From Prochlorococcus marinus subsp. marinus str. CCMP1375 (lineage in GTDB: Bacteria > Cyanobacteriota > Cyanobacteriia > PCC-6307 > Cyanobiaceae), in assembly GCF_000007925.1 (NCBI RefSeq), contig NC_005042.1, positions 310,001-374,000 of the forward strand: a DNA stretch of 64,000 bases, read 5' to 3'. Position 1 is the first letter of the stretch, and each line of letters begins with the position of its first letter. The notes under the pieces were generated by a model that saw only the letters and a list, made by a program, of their open reading frames with translations, did no database searches and was not told the origin of the DNA. Below are positions 19,467 to 28,389 of the stretch, one piece after another. The translations under genes and the position numbers were made by a program.

Positions 19467-20786
19467 ATGAGTTTCGGTGCTTTTGATACTCTCCCTAAAT
19501 TAAGTCAGAAAGATGCTTTGCATATTTTAAAAACTCCTATAGATGAATTAAAGCTCTCTAGCGATTATTACAAGGCAGTTTTTCATCTTGCTAAATACCC
19601 TTCTCGAGAAACCGAAGAAGCCCTGATGGATTTACTTATTTCGGAATCTATGGATAACTCTATTTTGATAGCCAAGAGAAAGGCTATAGAGGTCCTGGGA
19701 AGACTTGGCTGTAAAAAAGCAATCACAATTATAGGAAATAATCTTAAAAGCAAAGACCCTTATCTTGTTGAAAACGCAGCTTGGGCTTTGCAAGAGCTGT
19801 CATGTGCAGATGCAAAGTTGCATAATTTGATTGGCTGTTTATTAGAACAGTCTCATCAAAATCAAAGAGTACTCATACAGAGTTTAGCTAAAATGGGAGC
19901 AATCTCAGAATTGCCAAAAATAAAACAGTTGCTTGTTAAGGATGAGATATCTTCAGGAGTTAAAGGAGCTGCTATAGCGGCGATTTCAAGATTAACAGGT
20001 GAATCTAATAATCTAGATATTTTAAGAAGTAACCTAGATTTAGATAATCAGAATGATAGACAATCTGCAGTTCAGGATATTATTGATGCAAAAGAATATT
20101 CATTATTAGAATTAGTACTTCAAACTCCAGTATCGCCATACTTTAGGATTAGATCTATTGAACTATTATGGGATAAGACTGTAGATCACTTGTTTGAATT
20201 TAATCTCACTAAATCACTAGATTTGCTTTTATTAGATGACCCAAAAAATATAAGAATTCTAAATCATTATCAATCAAAAACTAACTCTAATTTCTTAGTG
20301 AAAGAATTATTTTCTACAGACTTTAGGAAGTGCTATCTAGCATTAAGCTCACTTCTGAAGATCCCTAAGGAAGAAATTTGGACGACTATAAAGGATTATT
20401 TGCAAGAGTTTAAGAAAGATTACGGAGCACTTTACTTCCTTATGATCATTCTTCGTAAAATTAATGATTCTGGGGATAAAAATAATAAAATATCTATTGA
20501 ACTTCTGAATCATTGCTTAGATGATAGTTGGCCTAAATTTATGAAATTCAAGGCGCAAGCAATTTTAGCATCGGTAGATATTGATAAGAATATTTTCTAT
20601 GATAATTATGAAAATTGGTTGAATGAAGAAAAGACACCTTATTGGGTATGTAGATACGCCACTTTAATGTGTATTCAAAGATTAATTGATAAGGAGAATC
20701 AAATTAAATTTAAAGATGCTTTATTAAGAATTAAGGTTGATAGTAATAAATTTGTTAGATTAAAAGTCAATGATTTATTGATATAA
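19467..20786 (+). CDS. cpeY: Bilin lyase subunit CpeY (HEAT-repeat)
   Basis: A 439-aa HEAT-repeat protein matching CpeY in length and layout. It begins with FDTLPKLSQKDALHILKTPIDEL, typical for the family, followed by repeats such as IAKRKAIEVLGRLGCKKAI and LKSKDPYLVENAAWALQELS. CpeY with CpeZ ligates phycoerythrobilin to the alpha chain at Cys82. C73 of the CpeA here is the matching site. The C-terminal half is very lysine- and asparagine-rich, in keeping with the low GC content. It is transcribed alone, divergent from the HEAT-repeat lyase and convergent with cpeT. Confidence 0.83.
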   Translation: MSFGAFDTLPKLSQKDALHILKTPIDELKLSSDYYKAVFHLAKYPSRETEEALMDLLISESMDNSILIAKRKAIEVLGRLGCKKAITIIGNNLKSKDPYLVENAAWALQELSCADAKLHNLIGCLLEQSHQNQRVLIQSLAKMGAISELPKIKQLLVKDEISSGVKGAAIAAISRLTGESNNLDILRSNLDLDNQNDRQSAVQDIIDAKEYSLLELVLQTPVSPYFRIRSIELLWDKTVDHLFEFNLTKSLDLLLLDDPKNIRILNHYQSKTNSNFLVKELFSTDFRKCYLALSSLLKIPKEEIWTTIKDYLQEFKKDYGALYFLMIILRKINDSGDKNNKISIELLNHCLDDSWPKFMKFKAQAILASVDIDKNIFYDNYENWLNEEKTPYWVCRYATLMCIQRLIDKENQIKFKDALLRIKVDSNKFVRLKVNDLLI

Positions 20787-20804
20787 TTATTTTATACTAA
20801 TACA

Positions 20805-21392
20805 TTATTTGGCTTCTTCGAATATTTTCTTAAACTTTAAAGGTCCATTTTTGGCTCCCCATACTATTGAGTCTGTTTGGATATCTAGTCCTTGGTCAGT
20901 ACTATTGAAATTATATTTATTAAATTCAACGTTGCTAACAAGATAAGTTTGTATCCCTCCTCTTTCAATTAAAAATTTTTCATCTTTCTTCAGACTGCCT
21001 CTATAATTTCCTTCTTCAGTTTTCTGGAAATGCATTTCACAACTTTTTCTTATAGATAGATTTTCTTTTTTGATTTCATCTAATAGCTTTAAATTAAAGC
21101 CAGCTCCAGCAATTCTTATTGCATTTATTATTTTATAGTTCTCTAGTATAAAGTAATTTTCTTTAACTATTAATCTATGTACCGCTTGCCTGTATGGTGA
21201 CCAAGGTGAATAATCATAGCTTTGTTCAGAATAAATACCTATTCCTCTAAATAAATTCCAGGGTAAAGGCCTAAAGTATATATTCATATAGGCATATAAT
21301 TTTGGCTGATGATATGCCTGATCCTTATTACTATATTTTCCACATAATATTTTGGCAAAAAGTACTTTTGATTGACTTTCTTTAAAGCTCAT
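20805..21392 (-). CDS. cpeT: Chromophore lyase CpeT
   Basis: A T-type (CpcT/CpeT) bilin lyase, 195 aa. The family core is clear: LCGKYSNKDQAYHQPKLYA, then IYFRPLPWN, then the Tyr/Ser-rich SEQSYDYSPWSPYRQAVHRL. T-type lyases attach bilins at the C-terminal beta cysteine (about Cys153/165), which corresponds to C163 of the CpeB here. The start overlaps the cpeS stop by 4 bp, so the two are translationally coupled. It is the last gene of the minus-strand linker/lyase operon. Confidence 0.87.
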   Translation of the reverse strand: MSFKESQSKVLFAKILCGKYSNKDQAYHQPKLYAYMNIYFRPLPWNLFRGIGIYSEQSYDYSPWSPYRQAVHRLIVKENYFILENYKIINAIRIAGAGFNLKLLDEIKKENLSIRKSCEMHFQKTEEGNYRGSLKKDEKFLIERGGIQTYLVSNVEFNKYNFNSTDQGLDIQTDSIVWGAKNGPLKFKKIFEEAK

Positions 21393-21934
21393 TCTCTATA
21401 GGGTTTATGCACTCTTTTTATTTCCGATGCAAATGATGTTTGCAAAATTGCCTTGGATTCTAACGAAAGGATTACGGAAGATCTACATCTTACATTTTCA
21501 CTAATAAACCAAATTCGTTCTTCAGCAACTGTTTGTTCGTAGACAGTAGATAAAACAATGGTTCCATCTGATATAAAATGATAGTTAGAGATTGCATCTA
21601 TTTTTTCTGTATAGCCCATACTCCTTAAAATAATTCCTTCTTGTTTTGAACTTGGTATAGGGATTAAGAGACTACAGCCACTTAGATCATTTGACGAATC
21701 TGAACCTTTCCAGTTTGACTCCCCAGACCATTCTATTTTGAATGGAGATATGATTTGGGGCTTTGAGTATTCACTTTCCTTTAAATAATCTTTTATTTGA
21801 GTGTCATCTGGTTGAAGTAAAGTTATAGAAATATGGCTTAAAACTTCTTCGAATTGTTTGAATGCGAGTGAATGCCCGCTTCTCATTGAATTCCATTCGC
21901 CTTCACTTTTGTTGACAAACTCCTCAATCCCCAT
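21389..21934 (-). CDS. cpeS: Chromophore lyase CpeS
   Basis: An S-type (CpcS/CpeS) lyase, a lipocalin-fold enzyme that attaches phycoerythrobilin to beta-Cys82. The 181-aa protein has the family signatures GEWNSMRSGHSLAF near the N-terminus and AEERIWFISENVRCRSSV near residue 145. C82 of CpeB is the expected target. It overlaps cpeT by 4 bp, and its start lies within the last codons of the upstream 65-aa gene, showing tight co-transcription. Confidence 0.88.
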   Translation of the reverse strand: MGIEEFVNKSEGEWNSMRSGHSLAFKQFEEVLSHISITLLQPDDTQIKDYLKESEYSKPQIISPFKIEWSGESNWKGSDSSNDLSGCSLLIPIPSSKQEGIILRSMGYTEKIDAISNYHFISDGTIVLSTVYEQTVAEERIWFISENVRCRSSVILSLESKAILQTSFASEIKRVHKPYRE

Positions 21935-22121
21935 TTTTGCTATTTAATGATTCTTTTGAATCTAAATCCTCTAGATTATTGCTCCCCTTTTGAATCATTC
22001 TTACCATTGAATCGACCATCATTGACATGGCCATAGGTACTTTCTTACCTGAAGGGGTCTGAGAAGATTGATCACCTGGGCTTTCGTTAGAAGGAGGCCT
22101 TTTTATAGTCATAATAGACAA
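21924..22121 (-). CDS. 65-aa protein of unknown function in the phycoerythrin operon
   Basis: I do not recognise this protein. It is 65 aa, with a Pro/Ser-rich start (KRPPSNESPGDQSSQTPSG), a Met-rich middle (PMAMSMMVDSMVRMIQ) that could form an amphipathic helix, and a polar tail. It starts 3 bp after the linker gene ends, and its end overlaps the cpeS start by 11 bp, so it sits inside a coupled operon. This supports a real coding region with a phycoerythrin-related role, but the function is unknown. Confidence 0.6.
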   Translation of the reverse strand: MSIMTIKRPPSNESPGDQSSQTPSGKKVPMAMSMMVDSMVRMIQKGSNNLEDLDSKESLNSKNGD

Positions 22122-22124
22122 GCT

Positions 22125-22937
22125 CTACTTATAAATTACGTTATCACTGGAAGCAAAACCTTTTCTGAATAAAGCTGTCTTTATAAAGCTTGATGTTGTA
22201 CTGCCACAGGGTGAATTCCAGTGCCTTTGAAATGGCACTATGTCTTCTCCAAAGTGTTCTTCATACTCTAAAGAATTCATTAAGGAATCAATATGAGATT
22301 CAAAGCCTTTTTCTCTTATAAAATTTATATTATTGATTAGTTCTGACTCATCCTTAAGTGGTCGCCCTAATAGATGCATAAATCTAAGCTCGACAGATCT
22401 TATTTGACTTACTCTTTCAATAAAATGACGACTATAAAATTCTGACTTAGCAAGTGATCGAATAAATTCTCTAATTGGGATGTCCCCATTTCTTAATCTT
22501 CTTTCTAATTCTTTAGGACGTTCGCTTTCCATTGGATTTAAGTTGCCAAAGATTTGTTTATATGCTGCTACAACAGCAATCTCAAGTGCTTCATCACTGA
22601 TAGGGGCAAACCTCTTATAAGTAAATGCATCTTGAGATCTATGAATTGTTTTGGAGCCAATAGGTTGCTTTGAGTTTATATAATTCTTTCGCTTATAAAT
22701 ATTTCTTAGCTGAATCATTTCTTTGTCGATTACTTGATTAGGGTTTGCAGGATAATTGCTGGTAAAAAGTTTTTCCTGGCCGGGCATATAAACGCTTCTA
22801 GAGTGCATTATATAAGTTGTTTGCTTGCTACCAGAAACGCGTGTTTTGCCGTAGCTAAATGATTCTCTTTTCGATATATCAGAAAGTTTAACTTCTAGGG
22901 AATGTCTAGAAATAAAGTCTGCTTTGCTAGTCTTCAT
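22125..22937 (-). CDS. ppeC: Phycoerythrin-associated linker polypeptide
   Basis: A 270-aa linker with one phycobilisome linker domain (about residues 110-240). It is recognisable by AVVAAYKQIFGNLNPME, LRNGDIPIREFIRSLAKSE, FYSRHFIERVSQIRSVELRF, HLLGRP and SLEYEEHFGEDIVPFQRHW. Such linkers hold phycoerythrin hexamers together or to the membrane. The first 100 residues are basic and unlike standard rod linkers, perhaps a membrane or antenna contact. The gene sits 12 bp after the PucC-like gene in the same operon. The ppeC name follows Prochlorococcus usage. Confidence 0.87.
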   Translation of the reverse strand: MKTSKADFISRHSLEVKLSDISKRESFSYGKTRVSGSKQTTYIMHSRSVYMPGQEKLFTSNYPANPNQVIDKEMIQLRNIYKRKNYINSKQPIGSKTIHRSQDAFTYKRFAPISDEALEIAVVAAYKQIFGNLNPMESERPKELERRLRNGDIPIREFIRSLAKSEFYSRHFIERVSQIRSVELRFMHLLGRPLKDESELINNINFIREKGFESHIDSLMNSLEYEEHFGEDIVPFQRHWNSPCGSTTSSFIKTALFRKGFASSDNVIYK

Positions 22938-22949
22938 TTTAAAAGATTA

Positions 22950-24338
22950 TCAATTGTCTAGGTCAGACATTAGGATCTCGCTCATTTTAGCAGATGTTTC
23001 ATTCTTGAATTTACTTATACTCACTTTATTAAGTATAAATATAGAGATTATAATTATGATTATTTCTATTGAGAATACAAAAGAAAATGCAAATAGAGAG
23101 TTATCGTTCCCCCCTATAATTCTTCCTAAGTCTAACAATCCACCACCAATTAATTTACCCATTGCTCTTGACAAAGCTTGAGCTAGCCCCCATACCCCTA
23201 CGAAAGTTCCAGCAACTTCAGGAAGTGTAAGATCAAGCATTAATGATAAGGCACTATTGGTAGCTATCCCTGCAGCAACGCCAAATATAAATAGAACGAG
23301 AAAAAGTAAATTGCTATTTTCCAATGCTCCACTAATGACTAATAGTCCAAGCGAAATTGCTATTAGCCAACAACCAAGTTTTGCGGCAGAAAATTTTCCT
23401 ATACTTGGAATAATTAACAGACCGCCTATTAATAACCCAATCAATGTTCCTATGCCCCAAAAAGCATTAAGTAAGGTTGTTTGTGAAATGGGTAAGTTAA
23501 ATACTTCCCCTCCAAAACTTTCCAAAATAGGATCTTGAAGGAAAAGGCCTAAAGTATAAAAAATAAGAAAAGCAAAGAAAATAAAAATTTGCTTGCTAGA
23601 TCTAATCAAGGACCATGCTGACTTTAAACCAATCTCTTGCCGATGTTTATTGCTGCCTTTAGTTAGGGATTTGCTTTTTGGTTCTATTCCCCAACAAGAA
23701 ATTATCGAAATTATAAAAATTATTGTACTAACTCTAAGCATGAACTGTTGAAGTGTTGGTTGGAGTAATGCAGGGTCAGTTATGCCATCTAAGCTTTTAG
23801 TTGTAATTGAAATTGCGATAGCCCCAACAATAATACCGATAGTTAGCATGCACCAAATAATGCCGACGGCTTTAGGCCTTTCTTTCTCATCTGTAAGATC
23901 AATAACTAATGCTAAATAAGGCGTAGTTGACATTGATATGGCCAAGCCGTAAAGGGCAAATAATGAACATAAGCAAATCACACTTGCTGATATTGCAGCG
24001 AAAGATCCTTGTGCTAAAGCCTTCTCAGTTAAGAAAATTATTGGTATTGATAAAACAGCTAAGAAACAAAAGGCTGCAGAACCTAGATATATATAAGGGG
24101 TTCTTTTTCTACCTTTAATTGGCCAACTATCAGAGATATTGCCAAAGAGCACTCTTGAGGGTGCAACTAATTGTTCAAAAGCAAGCCCTCCTCCAACAAG
24201 TATTGCTGGGAAAGCAAGTTCTGTGATCATTATTCTATTAAGCATGCCAGCAAAAATCACTGCCAGGCAGCCTAAGCATCCCTGAAATAGGCTAAGCCTT
24301 AGGAGATTTAGGGGTTTTAAATGTTGTGCTTTTTTCAA
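22950..24338 (-). CDS. PucC/BCD-family MFS transporter
   Basis: A 462-aa membrane protein with about 12 helices. It belongs to the PucC/LhaA branch of the major facilitator superfamily, linked to chlorophyll or bacteriochlorophyll delivery during antenna assembly. Seen in the sequence: LRLSLFQGCLGCLAVIFAGMLNRIM at the start, then APSRVLFGNISDSWPIKGRKRTPYI and GLALSMSTTPYLALVIDL-like segments. It is the first gene of the operon PucC-like, ppeC, 65-aa protein, cpeS, cpeT, which ties it to phycoerythrin. The transported molecule is not shown. Confidence 0.87.
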   Translation of the reverse strand: MKKAQHLKPLNLLRLSLFQGCLGCLAVIFAGMLNRIMITELAFPAILVGGGLAFEQLVAPSRVLFGNISDSWPIKGRKRTPYIYLGSAAFCFLAVLSIPIIFLTEKALAQGSFAAISASVICLCSLFALYGLAISMSTTPYLALVIDLTDEKERPKAVGIIWCMLTIGIIVGAIAISITTKSLDGITDPALLQPTLQQFMLRVSTIIFIISIISCWGIEPKSKSLTKGSNKHRQEIGLKSAWSLIRSSKQIFIFFAFLIFYTLGLFLQDPILESFGGEVFNLPISQTTLLNAFWGIGTLIGLLIGGLLIIPSIGKFSAAKLGCWLIAISLGLLVISGALENSNLLFLVLFIFGVAAGIATNSALSLMLDLTLPEVAGTFVGVWGLAQALSRAMGKLIGGGLLDLGRIIGGNDNSLFAFSFVFSIEIIIIIISIFILNKVSISKFKNETSAKMSEILMSDLDN

Positions 24339-24410
24339 AGTGATCTGAGTCTAAGTAAATCATCTCATCTATAGAGCTTTATTCTTTAAAATAAAAAACA
24401 TAGCATTTTA

Positions 24411-24641
24411 CTATTCTAGTTGTAGTAGCCGTAATCGAAATTTTGCAACACTGATCGCTTTGGCTGGAGAAGACTTTATAAATGGGTGGTCTTTATTTTG
24501 TTCGATTATTGTTTCTATTTTTTGATCAATTGTTAACTTGTCATCGTTCTTGAATTGCTTTTCTTTCCAAGCTTCATCAAAAACCATTGCAAAACTATCA
24601 GCATTATCGTAGAAATTATTGTGTTCTTTCATCTTATTCAT
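24411..24641 (-). CDS. Small protein of unknown function
   Basis: A 76-aa charged soluble protein that I do not recognise (FYDNADSFAMVFDEAWKEKQF, then KPxxxI-type helices). A start at the internal Met4 is equally likely. It lies 72 bp upstream of the PucC-like gene on the same strand, so it may head the phycoerythrin linker/lyase operon or be independent. Its composition fits the local AT-rich coding style. It has no signal peptide, membrane segment or cysteine motif. Confidence 0.5.
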   Translation of the reverse strand: MNKMKEHNNFYDNADSFAMVFDEAWKEKQFKNDDKLTIDQKIETIIEQNKDHPFIKSSPAKAISVAKFRLRLLQLE

Positions 24642-24894
24642 TGTTGTTTGAATGATCTTAATAGATTATCAAAGATCACCTTGTTCAAAAGCTTTAGAAA
24701 AGTACTTTTCAAGAAAGCTGTTATACCAACACTTTATCAGTCACTGTAAATATGCCTAAGACTATGAAAATTATTTGATTAAAAGATTAATGGAACAGAT
24801 TTAAAAAAATAATATAGTTAATGCTTTAAATGAATTCCGCTTATATTTTTTATTTTGATTAAATCAGTATTTTTAGAGTATGTCATGCAAATAA

Positions 24895-24970
24895 TGGTGC
24901 CAGGACGCAGATTTGAACTGCGGACACGGCGATTTTCAGTCGCCTGCTCTACCAACTGAGCTATCCCGGC
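24895..24970 (-). tRNA. trnF: tRNA-Phe (GAA)
   Basis: A 76-nt cloverleaf on the minus strand. The acceptor GCCGGGA pairs with TCCTGGC, the D-arm is AGCTCAGTTGGTAGAGC, and the anticodon loop CTGAAAA has anticodon GAA. The T-loop is TTCAAAT and the discriminator is A. Unlike the other tRNAs in the window, the 3' CCA is encoded (24895-24897). Confidence 0.97.
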
Positions 24971-25095
24971 TTGGCGCTAACTATATAGAACCATTATTTA
25001 TCTTATATCAACGCTAACGCTAATTTCCATTAGAAGAATTCTTTGATTTATGAATGCGCAGAAATGAATCGGTATTGCTATGGGAATAATCATCC

Positions 25096-26319
25096 TTAGG
25101 GATTTCGGCGCATCGCTTTTAAGGCAAGAAGCGCAACTCCTTCTGCAGGTGTTCTTGAGCAGGTTTTAATTGGGATGCCAATTATTCTTTCTCTAATTCT
25201 TCTCCATTGTGGATTTCTTGCACCACCTCCAATGGTAATGATTTTTTCTGGCGGATCTCTGAACTCTAGATTTGCGAGTTTTTGCCATCCCATAGCTTCT
25301 ATTCGAGAAAGACCTTCTAGCAGAGCTTGAAGATAAAGTGAATCACTGACTGGTCTGGGTTCAAGAATGGGATTTAAGTTGGAATCATTTACTGGGAATC
25401 GTTCTCCTTTAAAAGGTAAAGGAAGAAGTTCTAGTCCGCTATTTGTTTCAGGATCAATTTGTCTACTTAATTCAGCTAAATCTTTATCACTAAAGAATCT
25501 TTTAAGAACAGTGCAACCAGCATTAGAGGCTCCTCCCGTCAACCATTTTCCATATAAGCGATGATTTGAAATGCCAACACCCTCTAGAGGCTTCTGTGTA
25601 AAACGTTTGATGACGATGGTGCTTCCTAGAACACTAATGCCTTCTTCATACGAGGCTTCTGTGGCTAATACGGCAGCATTTGAATCAGTTGTTCCAGCAA
25701 TTATCTTAAGTTTTTTGGGAAGGCATAATTCCTTTGCTCTTGTTGGGGAAATCTTTCCTAAAACACTTCCACTGCTTACAATTTTCGGTAAAGCATTAAA
25801 CCAAGAAATATCCTTTAATTGTTTTGGCCATGAATTATCTAATTGGTTCCAGCCAAGTCGAAGATTGTTTCCTTCTTCTCCCCACGTCCAATTATCTAAT
25901 AGCCATCCATTTATCCAGTCTGCTTGATGCCTTAATAAAATTTCTTTACCATGCTTTTTGATTAGATGTAATGCTCTGCCAATACTGGTGTGCTGAGGGT
26001 CGAATGTATTTTTTAGCTTCTCGTTAAATTGCACAAAATAAGGCAATGCTTCCCCTAGAGGCTCCCCGCTGTAATTGCATCCCATTAAAGTGCCTGAAGT
26101 TCCATCTACAGCACATGCAATTAGATTATCTTTGATTTCAACAGGGATCTTTTCAATAAGATTTTTGCAACATTGTTGCCAGTCTTTGCAAAGTCTTAAA
26201 TCCTCAAAGTATTCGCAGGAAGCTAAGTGAATAAGCTTATTATTTTGATTAACTACAGCAATACGTACACCACTTGTGCCAAGGTCGATCCCTAGCACTA
26301 ATGATGATTTTATTGTCAT
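25096..26319 (-). CDS. FGGY-family carbohydrate kinase (ribulose/xylulose kinase-like)
   Basis: A 407-aa sugar kinase of the actin-like ATPase fold. It shows the phosphate-1 loop LGIDLGTSGVR, a second loop AVDGTSGTLMG, GTTDSNAA and the adenosine motif ITIGGGARNPQWRRIR. It is shorter than typical xylulokinases (about 480 aa). Plant and cyanobacterial relatives of this short type have been shown to act on D-ribulose, so a D-ribulose kinase is the best guess. It is 12 bp downstream of metK on the same strand. Confidence 0.82.
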   Translation of the reverse strand: MTIKSSLVLGIDLGTSGVRIAVVNQNNKLIHLASCEYFEDLRLCKDWQQCCKNLIEKIPVEIKDNLIACAVDGTSGTLMGCNYSGEPLGEALPYFVQFNEKLKNTFDPQHTSIGRALHLIKKHGKEILLRHQADWINGWLLDNWTWGEEGNNLRLGWNQLDNSWPKQLKDISWFNALPKIVSSGSVLGKISPTRAKELCLPKKLKIIAGTTDSNAAVLATEASYEEGISVLGSTIVIKRFTQKPLEGVGISNHRLYGKWLTGGASNAGCTVLKRFFSDKDLAELSRQIDPETNSGLELLPLPFKGERFPVNDSNLNPILEPRPVSDSLYLQALLEGLSRIEAMGWQKLANLEFRDPPEKIITIGGGARNPQWRRIRERIIGIPIKTCSRTPAEGVALLALKAMRRNP

Positions 26320-26331
26320 TGTGATTTCAGA

Positions 26332-27564
26332 TTACTTTTGAGATTCAATTAATTCTTTTGCTTTGTCTTGAACATCTTCCCAAGGAAGATTAAGGTCGGG
26401 CCTGCCGAAATGACCGTAAGCAGCTACATCCCTATAAAAACGTCCTTGCCTTTGATTGGGTAATGATCTAAGCCCAAATTGTTCAATAATTGCACCAGGA
26501 CGTAGATCGAAATTTTCGGTAACCAATTCTGTAAGTGCTTCGTTTGACATTTTCCCACTTCCAAAAGCTTCGACCAAAATAGAAACTGGATTGGCTACTC
26601 CTATTGCATAACTAAGCTGAACTTCAACACGACTAGCTAAGCCTGCAGCTACAAGACTTTTTGCTACAAATCTTGCAGCATATGCTGCAGACCTATCTAC
26701 TTTTGTCGGATCTTTTCCAGAAAAAGCTCCACCACCATGTCTTGCATAACCGCCGTAAGTGTCAACAATTATCTTTCGCCCAGTTAGCCCTGCATCTCCT
26801 TGTGGCCCGCCAACAACAAATTTTCCAGTTGGGTTAACTAAAAAGCGTGTTTTTTCTTGTATTGGTTTAATAGGAAGGTCTTCGGTTGCTGGTTTGACTA
26901 CTAATTCCCACAAGTCCTTACTAATTTGTTCTCTTATTCCTTTTTCTGAGGTAATGCCTTCTACTTCTGCTGTGTGTTGAGTGGATATTAATATCGTATC
27001 AATGGCAGTTGGCTTATTGTTCTCATATAAGACACTGACTTGAGTTTTCCCATCTGGTAGAAGATATTTCAGAGTGCCATCATGCCTAACTTTTGCGAGT
27101 CTTCTAGAGAGTCTATGAGCCAAGCTTATTGGCAATGGCATTAATTCTGGAGTTTCATCACAGGCGAATCCAAACATTATGCCCTGATCGCCAGCCCCCA
27201 CTTGGTCAAACGGATTTCCGCTGTGATCATCAGCTTCATCAACACCTTGAGCAATATCTGGAGATTGTTGATCTAAAGCTACAAGAACTGAACAGCTATT
27301 TGAATCAAATCCCCCAGCTTTTGCTCCAAAGTATCCAATTTCTTTAATTACTTCCCTTACTAGATTTATGAAATCAACTTTTGCTTTGGAAGTCACTTCC
27401 CCAGTAATTAGACATAGCCCCGTATTTACAACAGTCTCACATGCAACTCTGCTGTTTGGGTCTTGATCTAAGAGAGCATCTAAGATTGCATCACTAACTT
27501 GGTCGCAAATTTTGTCAGGGTGACCTTCTGTAACAGATTCAGAAGTGAAAACAAAGCTAGGCAC
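26332..27564 (-). CDS. metK: S-adenosylmethionine synthetase
   Basis: Makes S-adenosylmethionine from methionine and ATP. The 410-aa sequence carries the signature segments [35 protein letters not shown] and [19 protein letters not shown], plus [10 protein letters not shown]. The ATG at 27564 gives [18 protein letters not shown], the normal N-terminus. The 44 bp upstream show no obvious SAM riboswitch. Confidence 0.98.
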
Positions 27565-27608
27565 TTTTATTGAAGATAGTTGCTTATTTGACAGTTTATT
27601 TTATAGGT

Positions 27609-28376
27609 TTATTGGAAACTTAACTCATCCCAATGATTTAGTAGATGATGATGTTCATATAATAAAGGTGGATTCTTCCATCCAGCAGTGTAGCCAAGAG
27701 CTAATGAAGTTCCACTGCTGCGAGCCATCTTTAGGTCGGTATCAGCATCTCCAATGAGGATACATTCGGAAACTTTTAAGTTCATTAACTTACATAGGTT
27801 TTTCACTGAAGTTGGGTTGGGCTTTGGTGGGTAATCTTCAGAACTCCAAAAATAAGGAATTTTTTTTTCAAGATTATTGTTCCGCAGGAATTGCTTAATA
27901 CCATCTTTAGTATCATTACTAATAACCCCTAACTTTATTCCTTTCTTATTGCATTCTTTAAGAAGGTTTTGGACTCCAGGGAGAAGATTATCTTTTGACT
28001 CATTGTTATTAGATTCAGTGTCTTTAACAGTTGCTTTTTGAAAAATATCATGTGAAATTTGTAATGAATTTGACCAGCTCATTCCAAGAATAGAAAAAAT
28101 AGTAGCTGTTGATATTAGATTGTCTTTTTTAGATGCTATTGCCATAGATCCATTGGGATTAATTCCATTTGCAGTTATCCCATATGCTTTGGATAATAAA
28201 TACTCAATATCATTTTTGGATTTAGTATATTTTGCATATGCTTTTATAGCTTCTTTAATTCTTGATTTTGCTAGCTTTAATAAACGCTCTTCACTGCTAA
28301 TTAATGTACCATCCTTATCAAATAATATGCCATTAACTCTGCTGATTGGTTCCCCTCTAAGAAGGAGTTGATGCAT
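27609..28376 (-). CDS. HAD-family hydrolase (phosphatase)
   Basis: A 255-aa haloacid dehalogenase-type phosphatase. Motif I is GILFDKDGTL with the nucleophile D20 and acid D22, motif II is GVISNDT, and motif IV is LIGDADTDLKMARSSG. The helical cap lies between motifs I and II (subclass I). It resembles phosphoglycolate phosphatase/beta-phosphoglucomutase relatives, but the substrate cannot be read from the sequence. It lies between rpsA and metK on the same strand. Confidence 0.82.
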   Translation of the reverse strand: MHQLLLRGEPISRVNGILFDKDGTLISSEERLLKLAKSRIKEAIKAYAKYTKSKNDIEYLLSKAYGITANGINPNGSMAIASKKDNLISTATIFSILGMSWSNSLQISHDIFQKATVKDTESNNNESKDNLLPGVQNLLKECNKKGIKLGVISNDTKDGIKQFLRNNNLEKKIPYFWSSEDYPPKPNPTSVKNLCKLMNLKVSECILIGDADTDLKMARSSGTSLALGYTAGWKNPPLLYEHHHLLNHWDELSFQ

Positions 28377-28389
28377 TTAATTTAATTAA

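Noticed and set aside
27565-27608. SAM riboswitch before metK
   Set aside because: The gap is only 44 bp and has no recognisable riboswitch core.
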